From: Puffinus mauretanicus
Lineage: Eukaryota; Chordata; Aves; Procellariiformes; Procellariidae
Direction: 5' to 3'
NCBI GenBank assembly: GCA_023333565.1
Contig: JAJKFH010001382.1
Location: 1 to 64,000 of the forward strand
DNA length: 64,000 nt
In this document: positions 24,441-35,842 of the stretch, piece by piece
Position numbering within the stretch: the first letter of the stretch is position 1
Layout: each line of letters opens with the position of its first letter
Made by a program: the position numbers and the translations under genes
Notes under the pieces: generated by a model
Databases searched by the model: none
Told to the model about the DNA's origin: nothing
What the model saw: the letters and a program-made list of their open reading frames with translations, nothing else

Positions 24441-25430
24441 CCTGGTCTCTCGGAGGACCCTTCTATTGTGGGGTTGCTGAGGATTGAAGAACAAAAGGTA
24501 CCAATCGCTACCACAACAGTGCACCAGCAGCAATATCGCACCAACCGAGACTCCCTGATCCCCATCCATAAGCTGATTCATGGACTGGAGAGCCAAGGAG
24601 TGATCAGCAAGACTCGCTCACCCTTTAAAAGTCCCATATGGCCAGTGTGAAAGTCTAATGGAGAGTGGAGACTAACAGTAGACTACCGTGGCCTGAACGA
24701 AGTCACGCTGCCACTCAGTGCTACCATGCCGGACATGCTAGAACTCCAATACAAACTGGAATCAAAGGCAGCCAAGTGGTACGCCACAACTGATATCGCC
24801 AATGCGTTCTTCTCAATCCCTTTGGCGGCAGAGTGCAGGCCACAATTTTCTTTCACTTGGAGAGGCGTCCAGTACACCTGGAACTGACTGCCCCAGGGGT
24901 GGAAACACAGCCCTACCATTTGCCATGGACTGATCCACACCACACTGGAACAGGGTGAGGCTCCAGAACACCTGCAATACATTGATGACATCATCGTGTG
25001 GGGCAACACAGCAGAGAAGTTTTTGAGAAAGGGAAGAAAATAATTCAAATCCTTCTGAAGGCCTGTTTTGCCATAAAACAAAGTAAGGTCAAGGGACCTG
25101 CACAAGAGATCCAGTTTTTAGGAATAAAATGGCAAGATGGATGTCGTCAGATCCCAATGGATGTGATCAACAAAATAACAGCCATGTCCCCACCAACAAA
25201 CAAAAAGGAAACACAAGCTTTCTTGGGCGTTGTGGGCTTTTGGAGAATGCATATTCCAGATTACAGCCTGATTGTAAGCCCCCTTTATCACGTGACCAGG
25301 AAGAAGAACGATTTCAAATGGGGCCCTGAGCAACAACAAGCCTTTGAACAAATTAAACAGGAGATAGTTCATGCAGTAGCCCTTGGGCCAGTCCGGGCAG
25401 GACAAGATGTGAAGAATGTGCTCTACACCG
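24441..25430 (+). pseudogene. pol: ERV reverse transcriptase domain of pol
   Basis: Reverse transcriptase follows protease in the same frame. Visible motifs are IHGLESQGVISKTRSPFKSP (fingers), LTVDYRGLN near 24,675-24,700, the motif A region TDIANAFFSIPL near 24,790-24,825, LPQGW near 24,888 and the catalytic YIDD at 24,978-24,989. Breaks: TGA at 24,648-24,650, TGA at 24,885-24,887 just before LPQG, and a frameshift near 25,010-25,025 after YIDD. The thumb/connection region continues in the new frame (FLGIKWQDG, TQAFLGVVGFWR). All catalytic aspartates expected here are still encoded, but the chain cannot be made in one piece. Confidence 0.92.
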
Positions 25431-26355
25431 CAGCCGGGGAGAATGGCCCTACCTGGAGCCTCTGGCAGAAAGCACCAGGGGAGACTCGAGGTCAACCCTT
25501 AGGGTTTTGGAGTTGGGGATACAGAGGATCCGAGGCCCGTTATACTCCAACTGAGGAGATATTGGCAGCATATGCAGGGATTCGAGCTGCTTTGGAAGTG
25601 GTTGGTACTGAAGCACAGCTCCTCCTGGCACCCCGACTGCCGGTGCTGAGCTGGATGTTCAAAGGGAGGGTCCCCTCTACACATCATGCAACCGATGCTA
25701 CATGGAGTAAGTGGGTCACACTGATCACACAACGGGCCCAAATAGGAAACCCCAGTTGCCCAGGAATCTTGGAAGTGATCACGAACTGGCCAGAAGGCAA
25801 AGATTTTGGAATATCCCCAGAGGAGGAGGTGACATGTGCTGAAGAATTCTCCCTGTATAATAAACTACCAGAAAACGAGAAGCAATATGCCCTGTTCACT
25901 GATGGGTCCTGTCGTCTTGTGGGAAAGCATCGGAGGTGGAAAGCTACTGTATGGAGTCCTATACGCCAGGTCACAGAAACTGCTGAAGGAGAAGGTGAAT
26001 CGAGCCAGTTTGCAGAGGTGAAAGCCATCCAGCTGGCCTTGGACATTGCTGAACGAGAAAAATGGCCAGTACTTTATCTCTATACTGACTCATGAATGGT
26101 GGCAAATGCCCTGTGGGGGTGGTTGCAGCAGTGGAAGCAGAACAACTGGCAGCACAGAGGTAAACCCATCTGGGCTGCCGCATTGTGGCAAGATATTGCT
26201 GCCCGAGTAGAGAACCTGGTTGTAAAAGTACATCACGTACATGCTCACGTACCCAAGAGTTGGGCCACTGAGGAACGTCAAAACAACCAGCAGGTGGATT
26301 AGGCTGCTAAGATTGAAGTGTCTCAGGTGGATCTGGACTGGCAGCATAAGGGTGA
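25431..26355 (+). pseudogene. pol: ERV connection and RNase H domain of pol
   Basis: The frame open from 24,998 ends in a TGA at 26,093-26,095 directly after the third catalytic residue of RNase H, then continues to a TAG at 26,300-26,302. The four acidic residues are all present: D in FTDGS (25,901-25,903), E in AEVKA (26,015-26,017), D in YTDS (26,087-26,089) and D in QQVD (26,297-26,299). The domain would remove the RNA strand of the RNA/DNA hybrid. The two stops split it. The part between about 25,330 and 25,860 is the tether/connection and has no catalytic motif. Confidence 0.9.
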
Positions 26356-27218
26356 ATAGCTCGGTGGGCCAATGACGCTTCGGGCCATCAAAGAAGAGAT
26401 GCAACATATAGATGGGCTTGTGATCGAGGGGTGGACTTAACCATGGACGCTATTGCACAGGTTATCCATGAATGTGAAACATGCGCTTCAATCAAACAAG
26501 CCAAGCGAGTAAAGCCTCTCTGGTATGGAGACGATGGTTGAAATATAAATATGGGGAGGCCTGGCAGATTGATTATATCACGCTCCCACAAACCCGGCAC
26601 GGCAAGCGCTATGTGCTCACCATGGTGGAAGCAACCACCAGATGGCTAGAAACATACCTTGTGCCCCATGCCACTGCCCGGAACACCATCCTAGGCCTTG
26701 AAAAACAAGTCCTATGGCGACATGGCACCCCAGAAAGAATTGAGTCAGACAACGGGACTCACTTCCGAAACACCCTCATAGACACCTGGGCCAAAGAGCA
26801 TGGCATTGACTGGGTATATCACATCCACTACCATGCACCAGCCTCTGGGAAAATCGAACGATACAACGGGCTGCTAAAGACTACGCTGAGAGCAATGGGT
26901 GGTGGGACATTCAAGCATTGGGACACACATTTAGCAAAAGCCACCTGGTTAGTCAACACCAGGGGATCTGCCAATTGAGCTGGCCCTGCCCAATCAAAAC
27001 TCTTACGTACTGTAGAGGGAGATAAAGTCCCTGTCGTGCACATAAGAAATATGCTGGGGAAGACAGTCTGGGTTACTCCTGCCTCTGGCAAGGGAAAACC
27101 CATCCGTGGGATTGCTTTTGCTCAAGGACCTGGGTGCACTTGGTGATTGATGTGAAAGGATGGGCAAGTCCAGTGTGTACCTCAAGGGGATTTGATTTTG
27201 GGTGAAAATAGCCAATGA
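26356..27218 (+). pseudogene. pol: ERV integrase domain of pol
   Basis: The N-terminal zinc-binding part is recognisable by HECETC (CxxC) near 26,467-26,484, one frame away from the catalytic core, which is open from about 26,481 to 26,978. The core has a perfect DD35E triad: D in QIDY (26,571-26,573), D in SDNGTHF (26,748-26,750) and E in GKIERYNG (26,856-26,858), with 35 residues between the last two. A C-terminal SH3-like part (GKTVWVTP near 27,055-27,075) follows. Breaks: a frameshift between RNase H and the zinc finger, another near 26,500-26,550, TGA at 26,976-26,978 and two close TGAs at 27,144-27,146 and 27,153-27,155. The frame ends at a TGA at 27,216-27,218. Confidence 0.93.
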
Positions 27219-27533
27219 ACTGAATTTATGTTATATGATATTGTTTATCATTAGTTGTATGGTTGCTATCAATGGAATAGCAGTAAAAATCGCCCAGATT
27301 AATGAAGAATGAACTAACTCCAATGAAACCGAGCAAAGTGCAACGACAATAGAATTGGACGAGCACAGCAGTACTGAAATGAGAACTGGCTTCAGGATGC
27401 AACAATCCAACACCACACAGCATCTCTCCTGCCCTGAAAGACTGTTATGACAGATGGAGCCCAAAGTCGTGGACTAAATGAACTCAATGGACATTTTAGA
27501 GGGATGGTCCATAGACTAAGGTAATGATATCTC

Positions 27534-27565
<32 letters not shown>

Positions 27566-27664
27566 AAAAACAAGAAAGGTGGTGGTGTTTAAGTGGAATG
27601 TATTGAAAAAAAAAAAAGTGAGACGTAAGCATGACGTAAATGGTATAGAATAAGGTGTGGATAC
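27219..27664 (+). other. ERV 3' untranslated region without env
   Basis: About 450 bp between the end of integrase and the 3' LTR. No open frame of envelope type, no transmembrane or fusion motif and no dUTPase motif is visible. It contains a (TG)n(TA)n microsatellite and an A12 run (27,606-27,617). A clear purine tract directly before the LTR is lacking; the sequence there reads AATAAGGTGTGGATAC. Confidence 0.75.
27534..27565 (+). repeat. (TG)n(TA)n compound microsatellite
   Basis: Five TG units followed by about eleven TA units inside the 3' untranslated part of the ERV. Confidence 0.92.
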
Positions 27665-27889
27665 TGTCCTGGTTTCGGCTGGGATAGGGTTAAATTTCTT
27701 CCTGGTGCTGTGTTTTGGATTTAGTATGAGGAGAATGTTGATAACACACTGATGTTTTCAGTTGTTGCTAAGTGCCCTCCTAGTCCAAGGACAGCTCCCA
27801 TGCCTACTAACTGAGCTAGGTACACAAGATGGGAGGGAACATAATTAGGACAGCCAACCCAGCTGGCCAACGGGGTATTCCATACCATG

Positions 27890-27897
27890 TGACGTCA
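27890..27897 (+). promoter_or_regulatory. CRE palindrome in 3' LTR U3
   Basis: Perfect TGACGTCA at the position equivalent to the site in the 5' LTR. In the 3' LTR the following region reads CAGTATATGAATG, a closer TATA match than in the 5' LTR. Confidence 0.7.
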
Positions 27898-28043
27898 TGC
27901 TCAGTATATGAATGATAGGCGTGATCCAGGAAGTAGTGATCGCTACTTGGTTATCGGTCAGCGCAGGTGGTGAGCAATTGCATTGTACATCACTCATTTT
28001 GTATATTTTATCATTATTATTATTATTTTCCCTTTTTTATTCT

Positions 28044-28049
28044 ATTAAA
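28044..28049 (+). terminator. LTR polyadenylation signal (ATTAAA), 3' LTR
   Basis: Same motif and context as in the 5' LTR. In a provirus this copy would direct 3' end formation of the genomic RNA. Confidence 0.6.
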
Positions 28050-28181
28050 CTGTCTTTATCTCAACCCACAAGTTTTTCTCACTCTTACCTTTCCGATTCT
28101 CTCCCTGTCCCACTGGGGCTAGGGGCGGAGTGAGCGAGCAGCTGCGTGGTATTTGGCTGCCTGCCAGGTTAAACCACGACA

Positions 28182-28186
28182 ATTCC
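28182..28186 (+). repeat. Target-site duplication ATTCC, right copy
   Basis: Perfect match to 21,990-21,994. It fixes the 3' border of the provirus and shows that the two LTRs belong to one insertion. Confidence 0.93.
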
Positions 28187-28321
28187 CAACCAGTTCCACT
28201 TGCAGGACACTACTTAGTGTACTACTGATAGATTTTTACTCTGTTCTGCTTGGGAAGTCTGACTGGCTTAAGACTAAAGAATCTTGAGCAGAACATTTGA
28301 GTGATAATGCCAGCACACCAT

Positions 28322-28356
28322 TTACTGGCTGCTGCTGCTGCTGCCGCCGCCAGTAA
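28322..28356 (+). repeat. CTG/CCG triplet run inside an 8-bp inverted repeat
   Basis: TTACTGGC (28,322-28,329) and its exact complement GCCAGTAA (28,349-28,356) enclose 19 bases of CTG and CCG triplets. It could fold into a hairpin. Confidence 0.85.
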
Positions 28357-30020
28357 TAGCAGAGGCTAGTGCTGGATAGAAACAGAGTTCTGCAAAAGAA
28401 TGTGTGGCTGAGGCACACCCTTCTCTTTTAAAAAGAAGGCACCAAGTGGGATGAGATTATACCACAACAGATCTTAGTACTTGCCATTCAAAACATGTTC
28501 CCATGTCAATAGGCTTGTTTCTTATCACTGTTGACATGCATATATACATATAAATATGTGGATATAATATGGCAGCTGTGTGCATTACTAAAAGGAAAGA
28601 GAATCTTCCTTTCTGTTCGTTGAAGATAATAGTTAATGTGTATCTAATTTTTCCCCTGATTTTTTTCATCCATCTACTTTTATTTGACCTGAAGAAACAT
28701 TATACAACTAAACTTTTTGAAAAATCTTTTCCTGTTTTGTGTCACTCATCAATCCCATACAAGATACACTGGCTTTGAATGTCAGAAGGACTTTTTTTAA
28801 TAATTTGATTATTCTCTGTATATCCTTTTTTGATAGAAAATTGATCATGATCTTATATGCCTAAGTACCAAAATTAGATTTGTGCAATTGACGTATTTAA
28901 AGTAGTTATCTCCTCCTAGCTATCATTTTAGACATCTTCTCTGAAATCTCAACAGATGTTCAGGTCTTTCACTGCTCAGCCAACAATATCTGTGTAAAGT
29001 ACTGATTCTCCTGGTGTTATATTTTTCCACTATTTTGAACAATGAAGCTGTTTTGTTTTACTTAAACTATTCTACTCCCTCCCTCCAACCCCAGCCATCA
29101 AACTGCCAGTCATATCAAACGGTCCAGTTTATTCTCACCTCTGACCTAAAATACTGTTGCCTCTCATGGCATTAGCTTAAGCAACACATAAGCAGGTTTT
29201 AGCACCATCTAGCTAACTCCCAATGTTTTGCAATTCCTTTTGGAAATGTTTTGAGTCCATTTCTACAAACCTCACACATTGTTCACTTTTAGCCCTCTGT
29301 ATTAAATTAATCTCATGCATAAAGGCAGAAAACTTTCTCTGATGTGGCTGTAGGCTCATTTTACGTGTGATAAAATGTATTTTAGTAGCAAGCAGAAGGC
29401 TGTCTGGAGGGACAAGCATTAGTAAGAAGATCACACAGGTTTTGTACTGTGGTGGGTGCTGCAATGCAGCACAGGCTATGCAGACTGCTGCTACTCTTTT
29501 CATTTGATACCAATGAGACAGTCACTTTAACATGAAATGGATTTGCAATTTCATTCTGATAGTTATGCAGTATGATAAATTTTTCAAAGAAAACCACAGG
29601 AACTTAGAAAGATGTGGGAACAAAGCTGAAAATATTTTATGATTAATTTTTCGTTTGGTTGTTTCTGCCTATTATATTTAAGAGAAATTATATTAAAATT
29701 ATTTGCTATGTCCCATAACAAAAGAGCACAAGTAAGAGCAAAGAAGCTCTTCTCTCTTTAAGCAGTGAGTAGACCAGCAAATGTGTTTTCTTCAAGGATA
29801 ACTACATTTCTCCTTTTCTTTTTTTTTCCTTTCCTTTCTTCAGCTCACTATACAAAAGTTATCTTTACAGTGCCTAGAATTTTCTACAATTCTAGTTTGA
29901 CCCTGTATATCAGAGACCTGCAACAGTTTTCTGCTCCCAAGGTTACAAACCCTGTATGTACTGAAACTACCTCTTTCAGCCTCCTAATCATGTTTTCATT
30001 TTGTGCACCTCTGCCATCAA

Positions 30021-30052
30021 GAAATATGCAACTGAAGAAATATGCAACTGAA
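30021..30052 (+). repeat. Perfect 16-bp tandem duplication
   Basis: GAAATATGCAACTGAA occurs twice without a spacer (30,021-30,036 and 30,037-30,052). Confidence 0.93.
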
Positions 30053-30731
30053 GCACTTGAATAGTAGCTTAAAAAGCTAGAGAAAAATGATGATTGTGGT
30101 AAAATAAATGCTATTACCTAGCAGTAACAATTAGATTTAATATTTACAACTGAGTTGATGTAGGATTTGTAATTTTCCAGTAATCCAGTTGGCACTGCAT
30201 TAGTAAAGGAATGCTGTGATCTTCTCTGTTTTTTTCTGTTGCATTAAATGAATAAAATACATTAAATATTAGGAGAAAATAAATGGTAATACTACACCAA
30301 TGTAACCAGATGTTTTTCCTCTGTTCACCATGATTACAGTGAAGTACAATTCTGAAAAAGGACACAACTTAAAATATAAGGCAGTTCCAAAATTTAACAG
30401 ATTTTTCCCAACAAAATTATTTATACACTCAAAAAGGTAGGAATTTTTCAGTTACTTAAAGTAGTTTTATTGTAATTAATAGTGCCTAAAATATTTCAAC
30501 GGACTTCTCTTAGAAAAAGTAGAAAATCAGAATTAAGTTACCTTGTAAGTGGTCACTAGTTCAGATATTATGGTTGCTAATTTTGATGAGGACCTGAATT
30601 TTACATAGCACAGATAAACAGTCAGGATTAATGAAACTAATGTATGTACTTTTATTCTATTATTGTAATATATAAATTGACTTGTTTCTTATAGTGTTGA
30701 GTAACCCTAAAAAGTAGTTGGATGAGTTTTC

Positions 30732-30747
30732 TTTTTTTTTTTTTTTT
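30732..30747 (+). repeat. Poly(T) run
   Basis: Sixteen consecutive T with no retroposon body attached. Confidence 0.85.
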
Positions 30748-32243
30748 ATATTTCGTTCTCTATTTCAGTTAGGTTCTGAAAGCCACACTTTTACAATTAC
30801 TGACTAAGATACCTTGAAAGCTGAATTAAGGCTGACAATCATTTCCAGATATCAGGAATTTGGCCCCATTGGGTAATTTTAGAGCGTTGACTTCCCCTAG
30901 AACTCACCAAGCAGGGTTCATCTGCAAGATGTTCAATGCTACTACAGGGTATGTGATGTATTTGTAATATTCTAGTTGCTTTGGATTGGTCAACCTAATA
31001 TGGAGAAAAAGCAATCTGCTGTTTTATTTTTTTGTTCCATATCCACTTTTCCCATTACAGGGATCATTTGCTCCTATTGGGAGCAATGCATTTCATAACT
31101 CAATTCATTAAGATGCATTAACTAATTGTCTCCATTCTCTTTCAGTTAATTAAACTAAATTAGGTCAATTATACTTTTCTATCTGTCTTTTCTTTTGCCT
31201 AATCTAAATTGGAGAAAGTGAATCTTAGCGGGAAAATAAAAAAGAGAAAGCATTCCCTACAGCAAAAGTTGAAGCCTTAATATCATAGTGTGAAGACAGT
31301 TTAAAGTCAAAGTGATATAAAAGGCTTTTAGCCTCATTTATCTATTATAAAAATTGATTAGCTTGTGTTTGTTGTGGGTTATTTTTTGTTTGGCTGGTTG
31401 TTTTTTTTGTTCAGAACATGGTGACATCGTTCCAAGAAATGGACATTGATGTACATTTCATTTAGGAATTTCGACATAAGACAGCCATGGGATAAAGCTG
31501 TCATGACATAGCACTCATTTTAGCAGCTAAAATTTATTCCTGATGTCAAATAATCACCAGATTCCTGTTGAAATGGAAAACAAGCAAACAAGTTTTACCT
31601 AAACTTCTCTACTTAAAGAATAGCCTATATAAAATTTTCAGATTTGATTAGCTACTAGGAAATAACCCTTTATATTAATGATCCCCTCCCCTCCCTCTTT
31701 TTTATTTTCCCCTTATTCTTTTTTTGATAGAGTTATTTTTCTGCTACTGCATTGATATCAATTAAAAACACAAAACCTTTGGAGACCACTGAGGATCGCA
31801 ATAGAAGGTAAAAAGTCTTTCTTCAGCTCCCTTTTTTTTTACCTCTCTGTTAACTATGGTTATGCATGCAAACGTTAAAAATGAGCAACACTAGGGTTAC
31901 TTAGGAAGTGGTGTTGGATTAGTCTCATTGGTGACCATGGATGACCTGTGAATTCTCTCTGTGTTTATTCTCCCTTGGTACCAATATGCAGCAAGAGAAG
32001 ACCAAAGATCTAGGGGTACGAAGATAAGAAACACGTTCTGTGAATCATTTGACTAAAATGCTCTCATTTCCAGCCCAGAGCAATTTGCAGTATCTAGCAT
32101 TTAATCTGGTCATGACACAGTTTGGGAATTTCACAGAGATTAAAAGCTTTCTGCTTTACTATCACTCTTCCACCTCTTCGTACCCTACAAAATGGAAACT
32201 CAGCCTTCTCTGTCTTGAAGTTGTACCTTTTAGGTGAGGCATA

Positions 32244-33602
32244 ATAGAATCATAGAATCATAGAATCATTAAGGTTGGAAAAGACCTAAGATCATTGAGT
32301 CCAACCATCAACTCAACACTACCATGCCCACTAAACCATGTCCCTAAACACCTCATCTACACGTCTTTTAAATACCTCCAGGGATGGTGACTCAACCACT
32401 TCCCTGGGCAGATGTTCCAAGGCTCGATAACCCTTTTGGTGAAGAAATTTTTCCTAATATCCAATCTAAACCTCCCTTGGCACAACTTGAGGCCATTTCC
32501 TCTCGTCCTATCGCTAGTTACTTGGGAGAAGAGACCAACACCCACCTCGCTACAACCTCCCTTCAGGCAGTTGTAGAGTGCAATAAGGTCTCCCCTGAGC
32601 CTCCTCTTCTCCAGACTAAACAACCCCAGTTCCCTCAGCCGCTCCTCATAAGACTTGTGCTCCAGACCCTTCACCAGCTTCGTTGCCCTTCTCTGGACAT
32701 GGTCCAGCACCTCAATGTCCTTCTTGTAGTGAGGGGCCCAGAACTGAACACAGTATTCGAGGTGCGGCCTCACCAGTGCCGAGTACAGGGGGACAATCAC
32801 TTCCCTACTCCTGCTGGCCACACTATTTCTAATACAGGCCAGGATGCTGTTGGCCTTCTTGGCCACCTGAGCACACTGCCGGCTCATGTTCAGCTGGCTG
32901 TCAACCAGCACCCCCAGGTCCTTTTCCTCTGGGCAGCTTTCCAGCCACTCTTCCCCAAGCCTGTAGCGTTGCCTGGGGTTGTTGTGGCCGAAGTGCAGGT
33001 CCCGGCACTTGGTCTTGTTGAACCTCATACAGTTGGCCTCAGCCCATCGATCCAGCCTGTCCAGGTCCTTCTGCAGAGCCTTCCTACCCTCGAGCAGATC
33101 AACACTCCCGCCCAACTTGGTGTCATCTGCAAACTTACTGAGGGAGCACTCGATCCCCTCATCCAGATCGTTGATAAAGATATTGAACAAGACCGGCCCC
33201 AAAACTGAGCCCTGGGGATCACCACTCATGACCAGCTACCAACTGGATTTAACTCCGTTCACCACAACTCTCTGGGCTCAACCCTCCAGCCAGTTTTTTA
33301 CCCGGCGAAGAGTACACCTATCTAAGCCATGAGCCGCCAGCTTCTTTAGGCGAATGCTGTGGGAGACAGTGTCAAAGGCTTTCCTGAAGTCCAGGTAGAC
33401 CACATCCACAGCCTTTCCCTCATCCACTAGGCGGGTCACCTGGTCATAGAAGGAGATCAGGTTGGTCAAGCAGGACCTGCCTTCCATGACCCCGTGCTGA
33501 CTGGGCCTGATCCCCTGGTTGTCCCGCACATGCCTTGTGAGCGCCCTCTAGATGAACCACTCCATAATCTTCCCTGGCACCGAGGTCAGGCTGACAGGCC
33601 AC
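32244..33602 (-). mobile_element. CR1 LINE, 1.36 kb 5'-truncated copy
   Basis: The longest CR1 in the window. On the plus strand it begins with ATAGAATC units (complement of the 8-bp tail, 32,244-32,270), then the complement of the 3' UTR, then most of the reverse transcriptase and downstream part of ORF2. The resemblance stops near 33,602, in the segment encoding PVSLTSVPGKIME. Beyond that the sequence becomes ordinary AT-rich DNA, so the element lost its endonuclease and ORF1 at integration, as most CR1 copies do. It is markedly GC-richer than its flanks. Confidence 0.96.
32357..33529 (-). pseudogene. CR1 ORF2 reverse transcriptase fragment
   Basis: Two minus-strand frames together cover the reverse transcriptase. 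The upstream one (33,278-33,529) has the motif A region VYLDFRKAFDTVSH and the GRSCLTNLISFYD block. The other (32,357-33,229, 290 codons) has [18 protein letters not shown], the catalytic FADDTKLGG and the long C-terminal part shared with the copy at 1-621. A frameshift between 33,230 and 33,277 separates them. A second one near 32,410-32,430 replaces the normal C-terminal reading by [19 protein letters not shown] and a stop. The usual SGVPQGS motif reads SGDPQGS here. The element encodes no complete enzyme. Confidence 0.93.
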
Positions 33603-35842
33603 CAAATGAAGCATTTCTCATCCCTTTCACCCTCTGTGCTTGGAATCAGATGTGATAATGTACTTATAAAAAAGGTTACTATCAGTGAAGAGGTGATATG
33701 GGGAAAGGGATCCAGGATGCTGATTTAGACAAGTCTCTCTTCTTTTTCATGTCTTTATGTTGCATTGGCTTTCATTTTTTTCCTGTCAAACAACTCCTTT
33801 CTTTATATGGCTGACACTTGACTTCAGTTCTTCTATAGGTTACTTGTCACAAGAGCTACTATTCTATCATATATATATATATCAACCTCTAAGGATCTAT
33901 AGCTCCCTGCATTCTTCATTGACTGTATCTTCTTCTCAATAGATTTCTAGACCTAGGTTTCTAAAATTGTTTTTAATTAAGAACAACAATCTTAGGAACT
34001 TTTCAATTTATTCCCTCTAATTTACCTAAGCTGACCTCATGAAACCTGAGATGTGAGGAGCTTAATGAGTAAATTAATTCAGAAATATGCATTTATTCCA
34101 ATAAAAGCTACAAGAATGTTTTCTTTACATCATTTCAGTTTTGATCCTTATCCTGTTTCTTTCCATGAAAATTTCAAACTGTGCGTCAATATCTGGAACA
34201 CGTCAGGTAGCTGAGAAAGCATGAATTTGTCTTCATAGTAGAGCAAAGACTGTATTTCACTTTTTTATCAGACAGGTATTACTACATTAAACACTAATCA
34301 AAGGTTTCTACTTCTTAATTTAAGGAACTGAGATTTGTCTGCTACTGTATCTAGTCAGAAAACATCTACCTACCAATATATTCAAGTTTCTTCTGTGCTT
34401 ATAAGGACATTGCCCATGAATTAGAATATATCTCCAAGGGGGAATAAAGGTCTTTTTGGTGCATTCCTATATCTTCCCTCTTCAAACACTCCATTACTCT
34501 TCTGTATATGAGCTACCTGGCCCTGAAGCACTTCAGATTTTATCCTGCTTTTGCTAAATCCAGGAATAACACTGACCAGTCTCATTATTGATTGTAACAC
34601 AGATCTTCCTATGCTGGAGAGAGTGTGCTAAAATCAAAGGATGGTGAGACCAACTTGTGTTTATTGAAGTACACAGCATCCTACAGTAGCAGGGTTACTA
34701 GCTGGTGTGTCAAGATAAGGTTATGCACTGGAAAAGGTTAACTGCTCTGATACCAAAAGATTGAATAGGAAATGTAGCATTTCTCATTCAGCGATATTGT
34801 GCATTGAAACCTTCTCAAAGCCAGGAACAGTGTGTGGAAAAATAATAGCTCTGGGCTGTCTTTGCTTCTGCATCTGGGCCTCTTTCTGACTGTAATTTTA
34901 ATTTTACTTTACATCAGAGGGCTGGAACAACCTCGCATTCAGGCAGAAGATCCCTCTGTAAGTGTACTCTGTGCTACAGTATTCTGAAATATATGTTCTG
35001 TTTATAAAATACATATTCCTTCCAGATCTTAATATTTTTTCCTCCTCCTTAAACAAGTACAGATGCAACAGTTCATATTGTCTTTAAATAGGTCAAAAGT
35101 GCTTTCAAACCTCAGGTGTCTTATTTTCTCTAAGATGGTTGTCTTTTTTCTCAGAGAAAAGAAATATGACTAAAGAGATGGAAAAAATCTGAAAATGGAT
35201 CTTGGTCCTAGCCATCACTAAATTATTATTTCATAGATATGATGGAGTCTGAGGCAAACAAAAATCGGAGACTATATAGATGAATGAACAGCAGTAATTA
35301 TTTGTTGACCTTGCTACAGTAATAAGATAGACTACCAGAAACCTCAGAAATAACAGTTTTAGCAATAGAGTGGATATAAAATTCTCATTAACACCTAAGA
35401 ATGTCAAATACCGTTCAAAGGCAAAATAAAACTCTCAGTTTACGTGCTGTATCCTCTGAGTATTTTACCTCTCGTTATCTATATATTTCTGAATATAAAC
35501 CAAACAAATAGATTTCCTTGAGTAATATTTGAGGTAGAAGGTAACACCTTGCAAAAGCGTATCTTTGGGATATGACTGCTCCATGGAAGCCATTCTTGAA
35601 TTTTTCATTCTGTGGCGAAAATCTTGAGGTTCATTGCTTTTCCCAGAACCTGTAATCCTCTTCCCAAAACTCACATAATTAAAGCTGTCTGTGTGTGGCT
35701 AACCTAAGAGAAGAAAATGATGTGACTAGTCCACCTGTCTTCCTAACTTTCATGATCAAGGCACTTTTATAGCTAGGTCAACTGAGAGATCGATGGCAGA
35801 GTGAGGGCACATCTATGAATTTACTGATTGAAAGCAATGTGA

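Larger units (their letters stand above)
21995..28181 (+). mobile_element. Endogenous retrovirus, complete two-LTR provirus (ERVL-like, defective, no env)
   Basis: A 6.19-kb provirus bounded by TG...CA LTRs (21,995-22,506 and 27,665-28,181) and flanked by a perfect ATTCC duplication (21,990-21,994 and 28,182-28,186). Order: LTR, tRNA-Lys-like primer site, gag, protease, reverse transcriptase, RNase H, integrase, about 450 bp non-coding, LTR. Several in-frame stops and frameshifts make it non-coding as a virus. No envelope frame exists between integrase and the 3' LTR. The 5-bp duplication, the lack of env and the spuma/ERVL-like layout suggest class III. The primer site resembling tRNA-Lys1,2 differs from the tRNA-Leu site usual in mammalian ERVL. 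Class assignment is inference; that it is an ERV is certain. Confidence 0.97.
27665..28181 (+). repeat. 3' LTR of the ERV
   Basis: 517 bp, same ends and internal order as the 5' LTR. It keeps GGAGAATGTTGA after TTTAGTATGA, which the 5' LTR has lost. That segment is also present in similar form in the solo LTR at 17.9-18.5 kb, so it is the ancestral state. CRE at 27,890-27,897; ATTAAA at 28,044-28,049. Confidence 0.95.
28187..32243. other. Single-copy AT-rich sequence
   Basis: No gene or transposon recognised. It contains a CTG/CCG triplet hairpin (28,322-28,356), a 16-bp perfect tandem duplication (30,021-30,052) and a T16 run (30,732-30,747). Frames such as 29,213-29,597 minus are short and overlap in two registers, which speaks against real coding. 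Confidence 0.55.

Noticed and set aside
27219..27664. Envelope gene of the ERV
   Set aside because: Only short frames exist here; no signal peptide, furin-type site, fusion or transmembrane pattern.
32384..33332. Long plus-strand open frames opposite the CR1 reverse transcriptase
   Set aside because: These are antisense shadows of the GC-rich CR1 ORF2 on the minus strand.
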